A stretch of 47,827 nt of DNA, from contig JANYEL010000226.1 in the NCBI GenBank assembly GCA_025363155.1, forward strand, positions 1 through 47,827, written 5' to 3'. Both the position numbers and the translations under genes were made by a program. Source of the stretch: Moraxellaceae bacterium (lineage in GTDB: Bacteria; Pseudomonadota; Gammaproteobacteria; Pseudomonadales; Moraxellaceae). Of the stretch, positions 40,302 through 47,827 are shown piece after piece. Position 1 is the stretch's first letter; every line of letters begins with the position of its first letter. The notes beneath the pieces were generated by a model that was not told where the DNA came from, did not search any database, and saw only the letters and a list, made by a program, of their open reading frames with translations.

Positions 40302-41584
40302 AAACGTTCGCCATTACCACGTCAAATCATCAGACTTTGGGCTATGCAGCCTATGGCTTGCTTGGTTTGCCTTTGGCTATGGTGGCGCTCCCCGTTTACG
40401 TTCAAGTTCCTGTCTATTACACCTCTCAATTGGGACTAAGTTTAGCAACCACTGGCTGGGTGCTATTTTTGGCACGGCTCATTGATACTGTGCAAGATCC
40501 GTTATTGGGCAGATGGATTGATCGATTGCGCGGCGGGTTGAATACAGTATTGATTATTGCAGCGACGGTTCTTGCATTCGCATTTTTCGGATTATGGCTT
40601 CCTCCCGTCACAGGCGGTGGTTTAGCGCTATGGCTTGGATTGATGCTCATTCTTGCCTACATCGCGCATAGCACGCTCAATATCACTTATCTTGCATGGG
40701 GCGCACGAATACAGGCTTCGCAATCATCTGGTGATGGCGTTTTATTAGGCGCGGCGGCGTGGCGTGAAGGCGCAGGACTGGTCGGCGTGATAGTTGCCAG
40801 TGTCATCCCTAGCATGATTATGGCTGGGTCGCGAGGTGATGTAGCCTCAAATATGGGCTGGTATAGCTTAGGTTTTGCCTTGATATTAATGTTAGCAATG
40901 CTTGCTTTGTTGCGTGCTGCACCAGCGTGGCAACGGACTCAGACCTCAATACTTAACTTAAAAAACACCTATCAACAGATGTCAAAAAATCAGGCGTTTC
41001 GACTACTACTTCCCCCTTATTTTTTGAACGCTTTGTCGATTTCTATTCCTGCGACATTGGTATTATTTTTTATTAATGATCGCATCCAAGCACCGAATTA
41101 TGCAGGCGCATTTTTAGCAACTTACTTTATCGCTGGCGCAATTGGTCTACCTATTTGGGTGAAGTTGGCGAATCGCATAGGCGTGATATCGAGTTGGCGC
41201 ATCGGGATGCTGCTTGCAATTACAGCATTCTTTAGTGCGTCACTCCTTCAATCTGGTGATATCGCTGCTTATTTTCTGGTGTGCCTTGCCGCTGGACTTT
41301 CACTTGGGGCAGATCTAGCCCTCCCACCCGTTTTACTGGCGAAAGTCATTGCTCAAGATGAGCCGCCTGCACTGTATTACGGAATCTGGACGCTACTTGG
41401 AAAGCTCGCATTAGCATTTTCTGGATTGGCGTTACCCCTACTCGCACAATTTGATTATCAACCCGGTCATGCTAGCGGCGCATTGCTGGCTTGGATTTAC
41501 GCAGGCGTACCCTGTGGGTTTAAGTTGATCGCATTGTTGTTATTAATGAGATCAAGTCAACAACTCGAGGTCACACCATCATGA
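40298..41584 (+). CDS. MFS transporter of the GPH/MelB-like type
   Basis: 428 residues with about twelve membrane segments. The N-terminal half carries the cation-symporter pattern: LGYAAYGLLGLPLAMVALPVYVQVPVYYT by position, then FLARLIDTVQDPLLGRWIDRLR (D-x-x-x-D-P-L-x-G motif between helices 2 and 3). GPH-type carriers move sugars with cations, but in Cfa operons related transporters are suspected of handling lipids; substrate unknown. Its ATG overlaps the previous stop (ATGA) and its own end overlaps the DUF3833 gene by four bases, so all are translationally coupled. Confidence 0.88.
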   Translation: MKTFAITTSNHQTLGYAAYGLLGLPLAMVALPVYVQVPVYYTSQLGLSLATTGWVLFLARLIDTVQDPLLGRWIDRLRGGLNTVLIIAATVLAFAFFGLWLPPVTGGGLALWLGLMLILAYIAHSTLNITYLAWGARIQASQSSGDGVLLGAAAWREGAGLVGVIVASVIPSMIMAGSRGDVASNMGWYSLGFALILMLAMLALLRAAPAWQRTQTSILNLKNTYQQMSKNQAFRLLLPPYFLNALSISIPATLVLFFINDRIQAPNYAGAFLATYFIAGAIGLPIWVKLANRIGVISSWRIGMLLAITAFFSASLLQSGDIAAYFLVCLAAGLSLGADLALPPVLLAKVIAQDEPPALYYGIWTLLGKLALAFSGLALPLLAQFDYQPGHASGALLAWIYAGVPCGFKLIALLLLMRSSQQLEVTPS

Positions 41585-42105
41585 AAAAGTTTCTACTGGC
41601 CATACTTTATTGTGGATTAACTGCGTGTGCATCGCCAGATGTACGGCTCTATCAGAACGCAGAACCTAAACTCAATTTACCTCAATATTTCACAGGAACA
41701 ACCGATGCTTGGGGCATGTTCCAAAAGCGTAATGGTGAAGTCGTAAAACGTTTCCATGTCGAAATGCTCGGCACACAACATGACAATAAATTATTACTCG
41801 ATGAACATTTCAAATATGACGATGGCAGTACACAACAACGAATATGGACACTGATTCATCAGCCTGATGGCACATGGCATGGCACAGCAGCGGATGTGAA
41901 GGATGTAGCCATTGGCGTGGTTGCAGGCAATGCATTGCATTGGAAATACACATTATTACTTCCCATCGATGGCACAACCTATGAAGTGCACATGGATGAT
42001 TGGATGTACTTAGTTGACGACCAATCAATGCTCAATCGAGCAAGTATGAGTAAGTTTGGATTTGAAGTTGGGCAAGTAACGCTGTTCTTTAAGAAGAGGT
42101 CTTAA
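41581..42105 (+). CDS. DUF3833 family lipoprotein
   Basis: 174 residues. The signal MKKFLLAILYCGLTACASPD has a lipobox (L-T-A-C, lipidated Cys17). Family text: LNLPQYFTGTTDAWGMFQKRNGEVVKRF by position, EHFKYDDGSTQQRIWTL, and a C-terminal DDWMYLVDDQSMLNRASMSKFG. DUF3833 is a lipocalin-like beta protein regularly encoded next to Cfa, SDR and DUF1365 genes; it may carry or present lipid at the inner face of the outer membrane (inference). Two bases separate it from the SDR gene. Confidence 0.9.
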   Translation: MKKFLLAILYCGLTACASPDVRLYQNAEPKLNLPQYFTGTTDAWGMFQKRNGEVVKRFHVEMLGTQHDNKLLLDEHFKYDDGSTQQRIWTLIHQPDGTWHGTAADVKDVAIGVVAGNALHWKYTLLLPIDGTTYEVHMDDWMYLVDDQSMLNRASMSKFGFEVGQVTLFFKKRS

Positions 42106-42107
42106 CT

Positions 42108-42890
42108 ATGTTTAGTCCTATGAATAAACCAATTTCTGATTGGAAAAATCAGCGTATTTGGATCATTGGTGCATCCAGTGGCATTGGTGCAGCACTTGCT
42201 GAACAGGCGCTTAAGGCTGGCGCACATGTCGTATTATCAGCTCGCAATGCAGCGCAATTGCAACTAGTTGCGCAGTCGTCAACATGTGCCTATGTCGTTC
42301 CTTTTGATGTCACCAATCAAGCGGCTTGGACGACGGCTTATCAACAAACTCAGCAACACTTAGCGAAAATTGACCTCATTATCTTTTGTGCAGCAACCTA
42401 TCAACCTGAGCTAAGCTGGGAAATTAACGCCACATCCGCTGATCGAACATTAAGAACGAATCTGGGTGCTGTATATACGGGTCTTGCGACCGTACTCCCC
42501 GATATGGTGGCGCAAGGAGGTGGCGGCATCGCGGTGATTGCGAGTGTGGCAGGCTATTTTGGATTACCCAATGCCAGCGTCTATGGCCCAACTAAAGCTG
42601 CGCTCATTAATCTCACCGAAATCCTTTATAGTGACTTACATCCAAAAGGTTTAAATGTATATTTGATTAATCCTGGGTTTGTGAAGACACCTTTGACTGA
42701 TCGAAATACGTTTACGATGCCCGCACTCCAAACACCTGAACAGGCAGCCGCCGCGATTTGGCAAGGCATGAGCGCTGGACGTTTTGAAATCCATTTCCCT
42801 CGCCGATTTACGCAGGTGATGAAGCTACTACAACTTTTACCTTATCGCTGGCGATTCTTTTTATTGGAGCGTTTTCTAAAAACATCATGA
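42108..42890 (+). CDS. Short-chain dehydrogenase/reductase
   Basis: 260 residues. Classical SDR: IWIIGASSGIGAALAEQAL (NADP-binding G-x-x-x-G-x-G), IFCAA in place of the usual N-A-G, IASVAGYFGLPNASVYGPTKAAL with catalytic Ser, Tyr and Lys, and INPGFVKTPLTDRN. Cytoplasmic NAD(P)H-dependent oxidoreductase acting on an alcohol or keto group, probably of the lipid made by this operon. AGAGG lies 8 bases before the ATG. Four-base overlap with the next gene. Confidence 0.93.
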   Translation: MFSPMNKPISDWKNQRIWIIGASSGIGAALAEQALKAGAHVVLSARNAAQLQLVAQSSTCAYVVPFDVTNQAAWTTAYQQTQQHLAKIDLIIFCAATYQPELSWEINATSADRTLRTNLGAVYTGLATVLPDMVAQGGGGIAVIASVAGYFGLPNASVYGPTKAALINLTEILYSDLHPKGLNVYLINPGFVKTPLTDRNTFTMPALQTPEQAAAAIWQGMSAGRFEIHFPRRFTQVMKLLQLLPYRWRFFLLERFLKTS

Positions 42891-43318
42891 ATCACTTAGA
42901 TAATTTATTAAATTGGTACAGCACGCTCACCGTAGACACGGTCAAAGATGCACGGCTTTTTTATCTACCTAACGCACATTTCAAAGATCCATTTAACGAT
43001 GTACATGACATTGATGCGATTGAAGCCATTTTCGCACATATGTTCGAAACCACAGAAAATCCGCGCTTTATTATTCAAGAGAAAATTGCACAAGATCGGC
43101 AAGCCTTTGTGACATGGACGTTTGAATTCACACTTAAAAATAAAATGTACAGTGTTGTCGGGGGATCGCACCTCAAGTTTGATGAGGAAGGATTAGTTTT
43201 TGAACACCGAGACTATTGGGATGCTGCCGAAGAGTTGTTTGCAAAATTACCCGTTATTGGCTTACCAATTCGTTGGTTACGAAAGCAATTTTTGGTGAAG
43301 ACTTTAACCAAAAACTGA
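42887..43318 (+). CDS. NTF2-like (SnoaL-type) protein
   Basis: 143 residues. Single cone-shaped NTF2 domain: LNWYSTLTVDTVKDARLFYLPNAHFKDPFNDV by position, IFAHMFETTENPRFII, FVTWTFEFTL, VVGGSHLKFDEEGLVFEHRDYWDAAEELF. The fold serves many small-molecule isomerases and cyclases (SnoaL, ketosteroid isomerase); candidate active residues are His/Asp in the pocket, but the reaction is unknown. Last plus-strand gene of the lipid operon, overlapping the SDR by four bases, followed closely by a convergent gene with no obvious terminator. Confidence 0.88.
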   Translation: MNHLDNLLNWYSTLTVDTVKDARLFYLPNAHFKDPFNDVHDIDAIEAIFAHMFETTENPRFIIQEKIAQDRQAFVTWTFEFTLKNKMYSVVGGSHLKFDEEGLVFEHRDYWDAAEELFAKLPVIGLPIRWLRKQFLVKTLTKN

Positions 43319-43344
43319 ATTTGAACGCTTTAAATCTATTTTTA

Positions 43345-43956
43345 TTATGGCGTTATACCAAATAATTTTGACCGGAGCACTTTATCTTTTGCTTGCTTAT
43401 CAAGCCAAACTCCGAAAAAGTAATGCGCAAGTTCGGGATCTCGAATGTCAGCAGCCAGACCATGTTTACTATAAAGACGGAATCCTTGAGTTGGCAAGAA
43501 AACGCCAATCAACTCATCGCCAGGTGATATATCAGGAATGGCAAGGGTCAACTTATTTTGCCAATCTTGGATTTTAACTGCAGTCACGTCATTACCGTTT
43601 AATCTTTTCATTTCACTCATGACCGTTTTTACAAGTAATCGGCGACTGATACTGCGATTATAGGTCAGCTCTAACGCAAATGGCCGATTCATATCCAATG
43701 ACGTTGTTTGACTCCACAGTTTCGCATTGTAAATTTTGAATCCGAACCAATGAAAATCGCCACTACCTAAAACTCTGGCGTTAGGCAGCTCATCACGCCA
43801 ATTATTAGTAGCATGACTTGAAGTAATCATAAGCAATGTGAGGAGCAATACAGTTATTATTTGTTTTATATAAATAAATTTATTTATTAACTTAATAATT
43901 AGATGATTACTCAATTCCCTTAAGTAAAGTTTGGAAAACAATGGTTTTTCCCTCAT
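43345..43956 (-). CDS. Chalcone-isomerase-like secreted protein (copy 2)
   Basis: 203 residues from the ATG at 43954-43956; a GTG three codons earlier is an alternative. Signal segment IITVLLLTLLMITSSHA precedes NNWRDELPNARVLGSGDFHWFG. The mature part is strikingly like copy 1: shared WRDELPNA, FALELTYNRSIS, MKRLNGN/IKRLNGN, GDELIGV, DPELA and W-L-D blocks. A gene duplication that inverted one copy across the operon end is the simplest reading. The N-terminal 35 residues before the signal are A+T rich and atypically long, so a downstream start is possible. It has its own upstream region with a 14-base palindrome. Confidence 0.8.
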   Translation of the reverse strand: MREKPLFSKLYLRELSNHLIIKLINKFIYIKQIITVLLLTLLMITSSHATNNWRDELPNARVLGSGDFHWFGFKIYNAKLWSQTTSLDMNRPFALELTYNRSISRRLLVKTVMSEMKRLNGNDVTAVKIQDWQNKLTLAIPDISPGDELIGVFLPTQGFRLYSKHGLAADIRDPELAHYFFGVWLDKQAKDKVLRSKLFGITP

Positions 43957-43965
43957 CACAACCAC

Positions 43966-43979
43966 TTCACATATGTGAA
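43966..43979. promoter_or_regulatory. 14-base perfect palindrome upstream of copy 2
   Basis: TTCACATATGTGAA is fully self-complementary and lies 9 bases before the ATG of the second chalcone-isomerase-like gene, where a repressor site would overlap the leader. No copy of it is seen in the divergent TetR region, so if it is an operator its protein is unknown. Confidence 0.4.
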
Positions 43980-44071
43980 ATCATGGAGAAATTTATATTT
44001 GCATAAATTATCCAACTAAATATTGACCACACATGGGTTACTTTTGGACGCTAAGGTCAACTGTGGGAATC

Positions 44072-45085
44072 TTACGAAGGCAATATGGTGAGTTCTTGAA
44101 TAATTGCATAATGATCTTCAAACATTTGTTCTGAGCTCAGCTCATTTAACGGCACCCAAAATGCACGCTTTGCATCATCGCCACCAAGAACTTGCGGCAA
44201 CGGCAATTCATCGTTGAGTTGGAAATAAAACCCTTGTGTAATTGAACGCCCTCGCACAGAACGATTCGGGTCATCAAAAGTTTGTTGCGTCTTATAGGCA
44301 GCTCGCCAATCTGCATCGGATAAAGAGACATTAGTCTCCTCGCGTAACTCGCGTAAGCAGGCATTAAATAACGTTTCATCAGGGTCAAGAAAACCGCCAG
44401 GTAACGCATACAGTCCTCGACCAGGCATTCCGCCGCGCTCAATCAATAAAACATGATTTGAGTGAATAACGATAGCATCTACAGTTACAAATGTTGGCGG
44501 AAAAGGCGCGGATCCCCATGACTTTTTGTAATCGACAATATAGTGCGCCTCTTCTTGCAGCTTTTGGTATTCAACTGACTGCATAAATGTTTGAAGAACG
44601 GTCAACGTACTACTCGGCACGACATCCAGTAACGGCAGTTGACCTAATAAATACGCGTCGCGGATCGGTGTTGCAGATATTCCGCGATAACTCGGAACAG
44701 AAACTGGCTCCCAGTTCGGAAAAAGTGATAAATAATAAGAAGTCCGATCTTTATAATGCCCAACTAACCCAATTTTTAAAGTTGGATTAGTTCCAGTAAC
44801 GGATTGAACGGCTTGCTCAACTGATGTCACCCAACGTGCATCATTGTAAAGAACATCAACTAAGGGAACGCAACGAATCCGCGCAGCATCTTCAGCACTA
44901 AATGCAGATAAGACCATTTGCATACGTTCATCAAAATTGAACGCATTACGTGTGCTGCGCGGTTGTTTTGCCGAACCGATCAATAAAATGACATGCTTAC
45001 TTTGTGCCAATGCCGTCTTGATGACCGCCAAATGCCCAACATGAAACGGTTGAAAACGACCAATAAACACCAAATAATCAAACAA
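44072..45085 (-). CDS. nadM: Bifunctional NMN adenylyltransferase/Nudix hydrolase
   Basis: 337 residues from the TTG at 45083-45085, preferred because AGAGGA lies about 7 bases before it; a GTG seven codons earlier (45106) is the longer alternative. N-terminal nucleotidyltransferase: DYLVFIGRFQPFHVGHLAVIK (with the family H-x-G-H) and LLIGSAKQPRSTRNAF (I-G-S-A/S end loop), making NAD from NMN and ATP. C-terminal Nudix box at about residues 230-255: GGFLDPDETLFNAC then LRELREETNV, with the metal-binding Glu residues intact, expected to hydrolyse ADP-ribose. Two-domain NadM proteins of this type occur in Acinetobacter and cyanobacteria and belong to NAD recycling. Confidence 0.93.
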   Translation of the reverse strand: MFDYLVFIGRFQPFHVGHLAVIKTALAQSKHVILLIGSAKQPRSTRNAFNFDERMQMVLSAFSAEDAARIRCVPLVDVLYNDARWVTSVEQAVQSVTGTNPTLKIGLVGHYKDRTSYYLSLFPNWEPVSVPSYRGISATPIRDAYLLGQLPLLDVVPSSTLTVLQTFMQSVEYQKLQEEAHYIVDYKKSWGSAPFPPTFVTVDAIVIHSNHVLLIERGGMPGRGLYALPGGFLDPDETLFNACLRELREETNVSLSDADWRAAYKTQQTFDDPNRSVRGRSITQGFYFQLNDELPLPQVLGGDDAKRAFWVPLNELSSEQMFEDHYAIIQELTILPS

Positions 45086-45141
45086 AGATCTATCCTCTAT
45101 TATCACTTAACCAATCAAACAACCCATTAAATCATATTGTT

Positions 45142-46932
45142 TTATGTCAATGGCACAACGCGCATGACTTCTTCAAGCGTCGTTTGTCCTTCAGCAATAC
45201 GGCGCGCGCCCGCCAATCGTAGCGGTTGAAGTCCTTCACGATACGCTTGTTGTTTAATCTGCGTTAACGAACCACCATCACCAATGATTCGTTTCATTTC
45301 CGTGGAAAGAATAAGAATTTCATAGACACCCATACGTCCACGATATCCTGTGCCACGGCACAGATCACAACCAACAGCTTGATAGACTTTAGCAGGAGGT
45401 TCACTCTTCCACGGACTAACAAGCTTATTCCAGACTTCAACATCAGTCGGAACTTGGGTTTTACAATCTGGACATAACGTCCGCACCAAACGTTGCGCCA
45501 TCACACCCAAAATTGTTGCCGCAGTTAAGAAGGGCTGCACGCCTAAATCATGCAGTCGAGTCAAAGAACTTGGGGCATCATTGGTATGGAGTGTTGATAA
45601 TACTAAATGACCTGTCAGTGCTGCCTGAATTGCCATATCAGCAGTTTCATGGTCACGCACCTCACCCACCATAATAATATCAGGGTCTTGACGCATCAAA
45701 GCACGCACACCTTCGGCAAAACCGAGTTCAATCATGCTCTGTACTTGCATCTGATTAAAACTTGGTTCGATCATTTCAATTGGATCTTCAATCGTACAGA
45801 CATTGACTTGATCAGTTGCCAGTTGTTTTAACGTTGAATAAAGCGTTGTGGTTTTTCCTGATCCAGTAGGGCCTGTGACCAGAATAATGCCATTTGAATG
45901 GGAAGCCATTTGCTTCCATTTGGCAAGATCATCACCCGTCAAACCAAGCTGTTCAAATGAGCGTACCAATACTTCGGGATCAAAAATCCGCATGACCATC
46001 TTTTCACCGAATGCCGTCGGCAATGTCGATAAACGCAATTCGGTTTCTAAGCCTTTTGGTGTCCTTGTTTTCAGGCGACCGTCTTGTGGCTTACGTTTTT
46101 CAGCAACGTTTAAACGCCCCATGATCTTTATTCGCGATATAACCGCTAAAAGAATGGGTCCTGGCATGTCATACACCGTATGCAGCACGCCATCAATCCG
46201 AAAACGTACACGACCAGCCTCACGACGTGGCTCAAGGTGAATATCACTGGCGCGCTGATCAAAGGCATATTGCAACAACCAATCAACGATACGCACGATA
46301 TGTTGATCATTCGCATCAGGATTTTGCACATCTCCAAGCTGAAGTAATGCCTCTACACCTTTAGCCGCTGCTTCCGAACCACCACTGCCTTGCGCACCCG
46401 CAATCGCGCGCGTGACCTGATAAAACTCACCTAAATAACGCACCAACTGCTGTGGATTCAACATCACCCGTTTAATTTTACGCGGCTTGAGGGTATGCGC
46501 GAGATTCTCTAACCAGTCATCATAGAAAGGCTGATCACTGCCAATTGTGATCGTCTCTGCATCGACGGCAACTGCCAAAATTTGATGGCGTTCCGCAAAT
46601 TCAAGTGACATGACTGCAGTCACAGCAGGCACGTTTACTTTCAACGGGTCAACACGATAAACAGGCAAATCAGCTTTTTTAGCTAGCCATTGCGTCAGAA
46701 TTTCAATATTGAGCTTAGGCGGTAAGTTTGGAGTCGGCGGCAATAAATCAGTTAAGCCAAAATCAGCAATAATGAGAAGCGGATGCCAATGCATCTGCTC
46801 TTTGCGTCTGGCAGTTGTCGTGACTAAATTCACATCCCGTTGCGTAATGCGACCATCAGCCATTAACTGATCTAAACACCAACGCACATCGACCTGAATT
46901 GAAAATTTCTTCTTCGCCGTCATCTCATACAT
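45142..46932 (-). CDS. GspE/PilB-type secretion or pilus ATPase
   Basis: 596 residues. Hexameric AAA-like traffic ATPase that powers type II secretion or type IV pilus assembly. N-terminal MshEN/T2SSE_N-like domain (ILTQWLAKKADLPVYRVDPLKV; LEFAERHQILAVAVD), then ASDIHLEPRREAGRVRFRIDG, Walker A GPTGSGKTTTLYS, DPIEMIEPSFNQMQV (Asp box), LRQDPDIIMVGEVRDHETAD-like Walker B segment, LSTLHTND (His box), and a zinc site CPDC/CDLC near residue 500. No pilC/pilD or gsp neighbours are present, so GspE and PilB cannot be separated. A start four residues in (46923) is also possible. Confidence 0.88.
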   Translation of the reverse strand: MYEMTAKKKFSIQVDVRWCLDQLMADGRITQRDVNLVTTTARRKEQMHWHPLLIIADFGLTDLLPPTPNLPPKLNIEILTQWLAKKADLPVYRVDPLKVNVPAVTAVMSLEFAERHQILAVAVDAETITIGSDQPFYDDWLENLAHTLKPRKIKRVMLNPQQLVRYLGEFYQVTRAIAGAQGSGGSEAAAKGVEALLQLGDVQNPDANDQHIVRIVDWLLQYAFDQRASDIHLEPRREAGRVRFRIDGVLHTVYDMPGPILLAVISRIKIMGRLNVAEKRKPQDGRLKTRTPKGLETELRLSTLPTAFGEKMVMRIFDPEVLVRSFEQLGLTGDDLAKWKQMASHSNGIILVTGPTGSGKTTTLYSTLKQLATDQVNVCTIEDPIEMIEPSFNQMQVQSMIELGFAEGVRALMRQDPDIIMVGEVRDHETADMAIQAALTGHLVLSTLHTNDAPSSLTRLHDLGVQPFLTAATILGVMAQRLVRTLCPDCKTQVPTDVEVWNKLVSPWKSEPPAKVYQAVGCDLCRGTGYRGRMGVYEILILSTEMKRIIGDGGSLTQIKQQAYREGLQPLRLAGARRIAEGQTTLEEVMRVVPLT

Positions 46933-47010
46933 TCCATGTCATTTTTTTGCAAAACCATTCTTTCCAATTTCTAAACAAGTGTAGTTTTTTAACCACTTTT
47001 TAAAATCGGT

Positions 47011-47781
47011 CTAACGCGCAGTTAATTCTTTAATCCAAATTTCACCTGACTGTACGCCAAAACGAACATTCACCCGATCATAAGACATTCCATAATCGCG
47101 TAATGCATCATCTTGGTAAGCAGGACGTGGATCCAGTGCCAGCAAGCCCTCAATCAAAGGCAACTGATGATTACTCAAAACACCGAGCGAAATCAGCTGA
47201 TGCTTCTGCCACAACGCCGCACGTGTCCAATATACAGGATGCACCTCCGGCGCTTCTACTGCAAAACCACTGACCGCGGTTGAAATCGCATCGCTATAAG
47301 CAATATATGGTTTTAAATCGATCAATGGTGTGCCATCAACTAAATCTGGCCCAATAATATGCAAACGCACCCGACCATCAACCACTTCGATTCGATCTAA
47401 TTTGACTGCAGACAAACCAAGCGGCGCTGGACGATACATACTGCGTGAGGCAAACACGCCAATTTTTTCATTGCCACCCAAACGCGGTGGACGGATTTGC
47501 GCACGAAAAGATTCGGGCGTTGGTGCGAGTTTTGTGGCCGAGGAATCATCAGGCTTGGTCAGCGACTTCAATTCACGATTCTGATGAAACTGCCAAATGA
47601 GCCATAGATGACTAAATCCTTCCAACCCTTCAAATGCCGCAGGTTGATCATAAGGTGGTACAAACTCAATCACGCCTTCTACATCAACCAAATTCGGTTG
47701 ACGCGGCACACCAAACTTCTCTACGAAGGGCGTATGCACATGGCCAATAATCGGTACAGTTATATGAGTGGGTTGGTTCAT
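47011..47781 (-). CDS. trmO: tRNA (N6-threonylcarbamoyladenosine37-N6)-methyltransferase TrmO
   Basis: 256 residues. SAM-dependent enzyme of the TsaA/YaeB beta-barrel family that methylates t6A37 in tRNA-Thr. Motifs: IGHVHTPFVEKFGVPRQPNLV (start of barrel; K-F-G-x-P-R-Q), LEGFSHLWLIWQFH, IRPPRLGGNEKIGVFASRSMYRPAPLGLSAVKL by position (R-x-P-N/A-P-x-G-L-S core), and DGTPLIDLKPYIAYSDA. The C-terminal domain (ALDPRPAYQ) is as in E. coli. It is upstream of and codirectional with the ATPase gene. The remaining 46 bases to the window end hold nothing else. Confidence 0.94.
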   Translation of the reverse strand: MNQPTHITVPIIGHVHTPFVEKFGVPRQPNLVDVEGVIEFVPPYDQPAAFEGLEGFSHLWLIWQFHQNRELKSLTKPDDSSATKLAPTPESFRAQIRPPRLGGNEKIGVFASRSMYRPAPLGLSAVKLDRIEVVDGRVRLHIIGPDLVDGTPLIDLKPYIAYSDAISTAVSGFAVEAPEVHPVYWTRAALWQKHQLISLGVLSNHQLPLIEGLLALDPRPAYQDDALRDYGMSYDRVNVRFGVQSGEIWIKELTAR

Positions 47782-47827
47782 TTTTCGCTCTAAATCGAAG
47801 GTGGTATGAGTCTAAATCGACTTTTTT

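Noticed and set aside
1-47827. CRISPR array, tRNA or rRNA genes
   Set aside because: No regularly spaced repeats, and no cloverleaf-like segment with a TTCGA arm and CCA-type end was noticed; a tool-based scan was not possible.

Overview
The window looks like a chromosomal segment of a gammaproteobacterium with moderate to low G+C, most likely from the Moraxellaceae/Acinetobacter side of the Pseudomonadales. The signs are the pepP-ubiH-ubiI/visC and ygfB block divergent from a TIGR02449-type gene, zapA, 6S RNA and ygfA; a FimX-type GGDEF/EAL protein; a SutA-like acidic protein; a fused NMN adenylyltransferase/Nudix protein; and a DUF1365/Cfa/DUF3833 lipid operon. The genus is an inference. 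Most of the window is conserved housekeeping DNA with a few accessory islets.

Layout. 1-4917: end of a carboxylesterase, a second alpha/beta hydrolase, then the envelope cluster dolP-yraN-lpoA divergent from rsmI, and a SutA-like RNA polymerase-binding protein. 4918-11364: an orphan type VI secretion islet read leftwards: VgrG, a two-domain peptidoglycan-targeting effector (M23-like plus GH19/lysozyme-like) and a secreted putative immunity protein two bases behind it. 11365-18275: ubiquinone hydroxylases, aminopeptidase P and YgfB to the left; a coiled-coil protein, ZapA, 6S RNA (with visible promoter) and 5-formyl-THF cyclo-ligase to the right. 18539-23045: Lon protease, then a solitary reverse transcriptase with an intact YVDD box and a long helical C-terminus, followed by an XRE antitoxin-like gene broken by three in-frame stops. 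23071-25899: membrane-anchored matrixin-type protease, rnhB and lpxB. 26117-31145: TSUP permease, DAHP synthase, a CX4R phosphatase-like protein, cysQ, and the yrfG-hslR pair. 31487-35583: a PilZ-like protein and FimX, expected to act in c-di-GMP control of type IV pili. 35743-43956: a TetR regulator divergent from an eight-gene lipid-modification operon (flavin oxidoreductase, DUF1365, Cfa, chalcone-isomerase-like protein, MFS transporter, DUF3833 lipoprotein, SDR, NTF2-like), closed by a convergent paralogue of the chalcone-isomerase-like gene. 44072-47781: NadM/Nudix, a GspE/PilB-type ATPase and TrmO.

The best candidates for something undescribed are the solitary reverse transcriptase (probably a DRT/Abi-type phage-defence enzyme, family not assigned) with its decayed antitoxin neighbour, the effector/immunity pair of the VgrG islet, and the lipid operon flanked by two copies of a chalcone-isomerase-like secreted protein. 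No tRNA, rRNA, CRISPR array or intact insertion sequence was seen.
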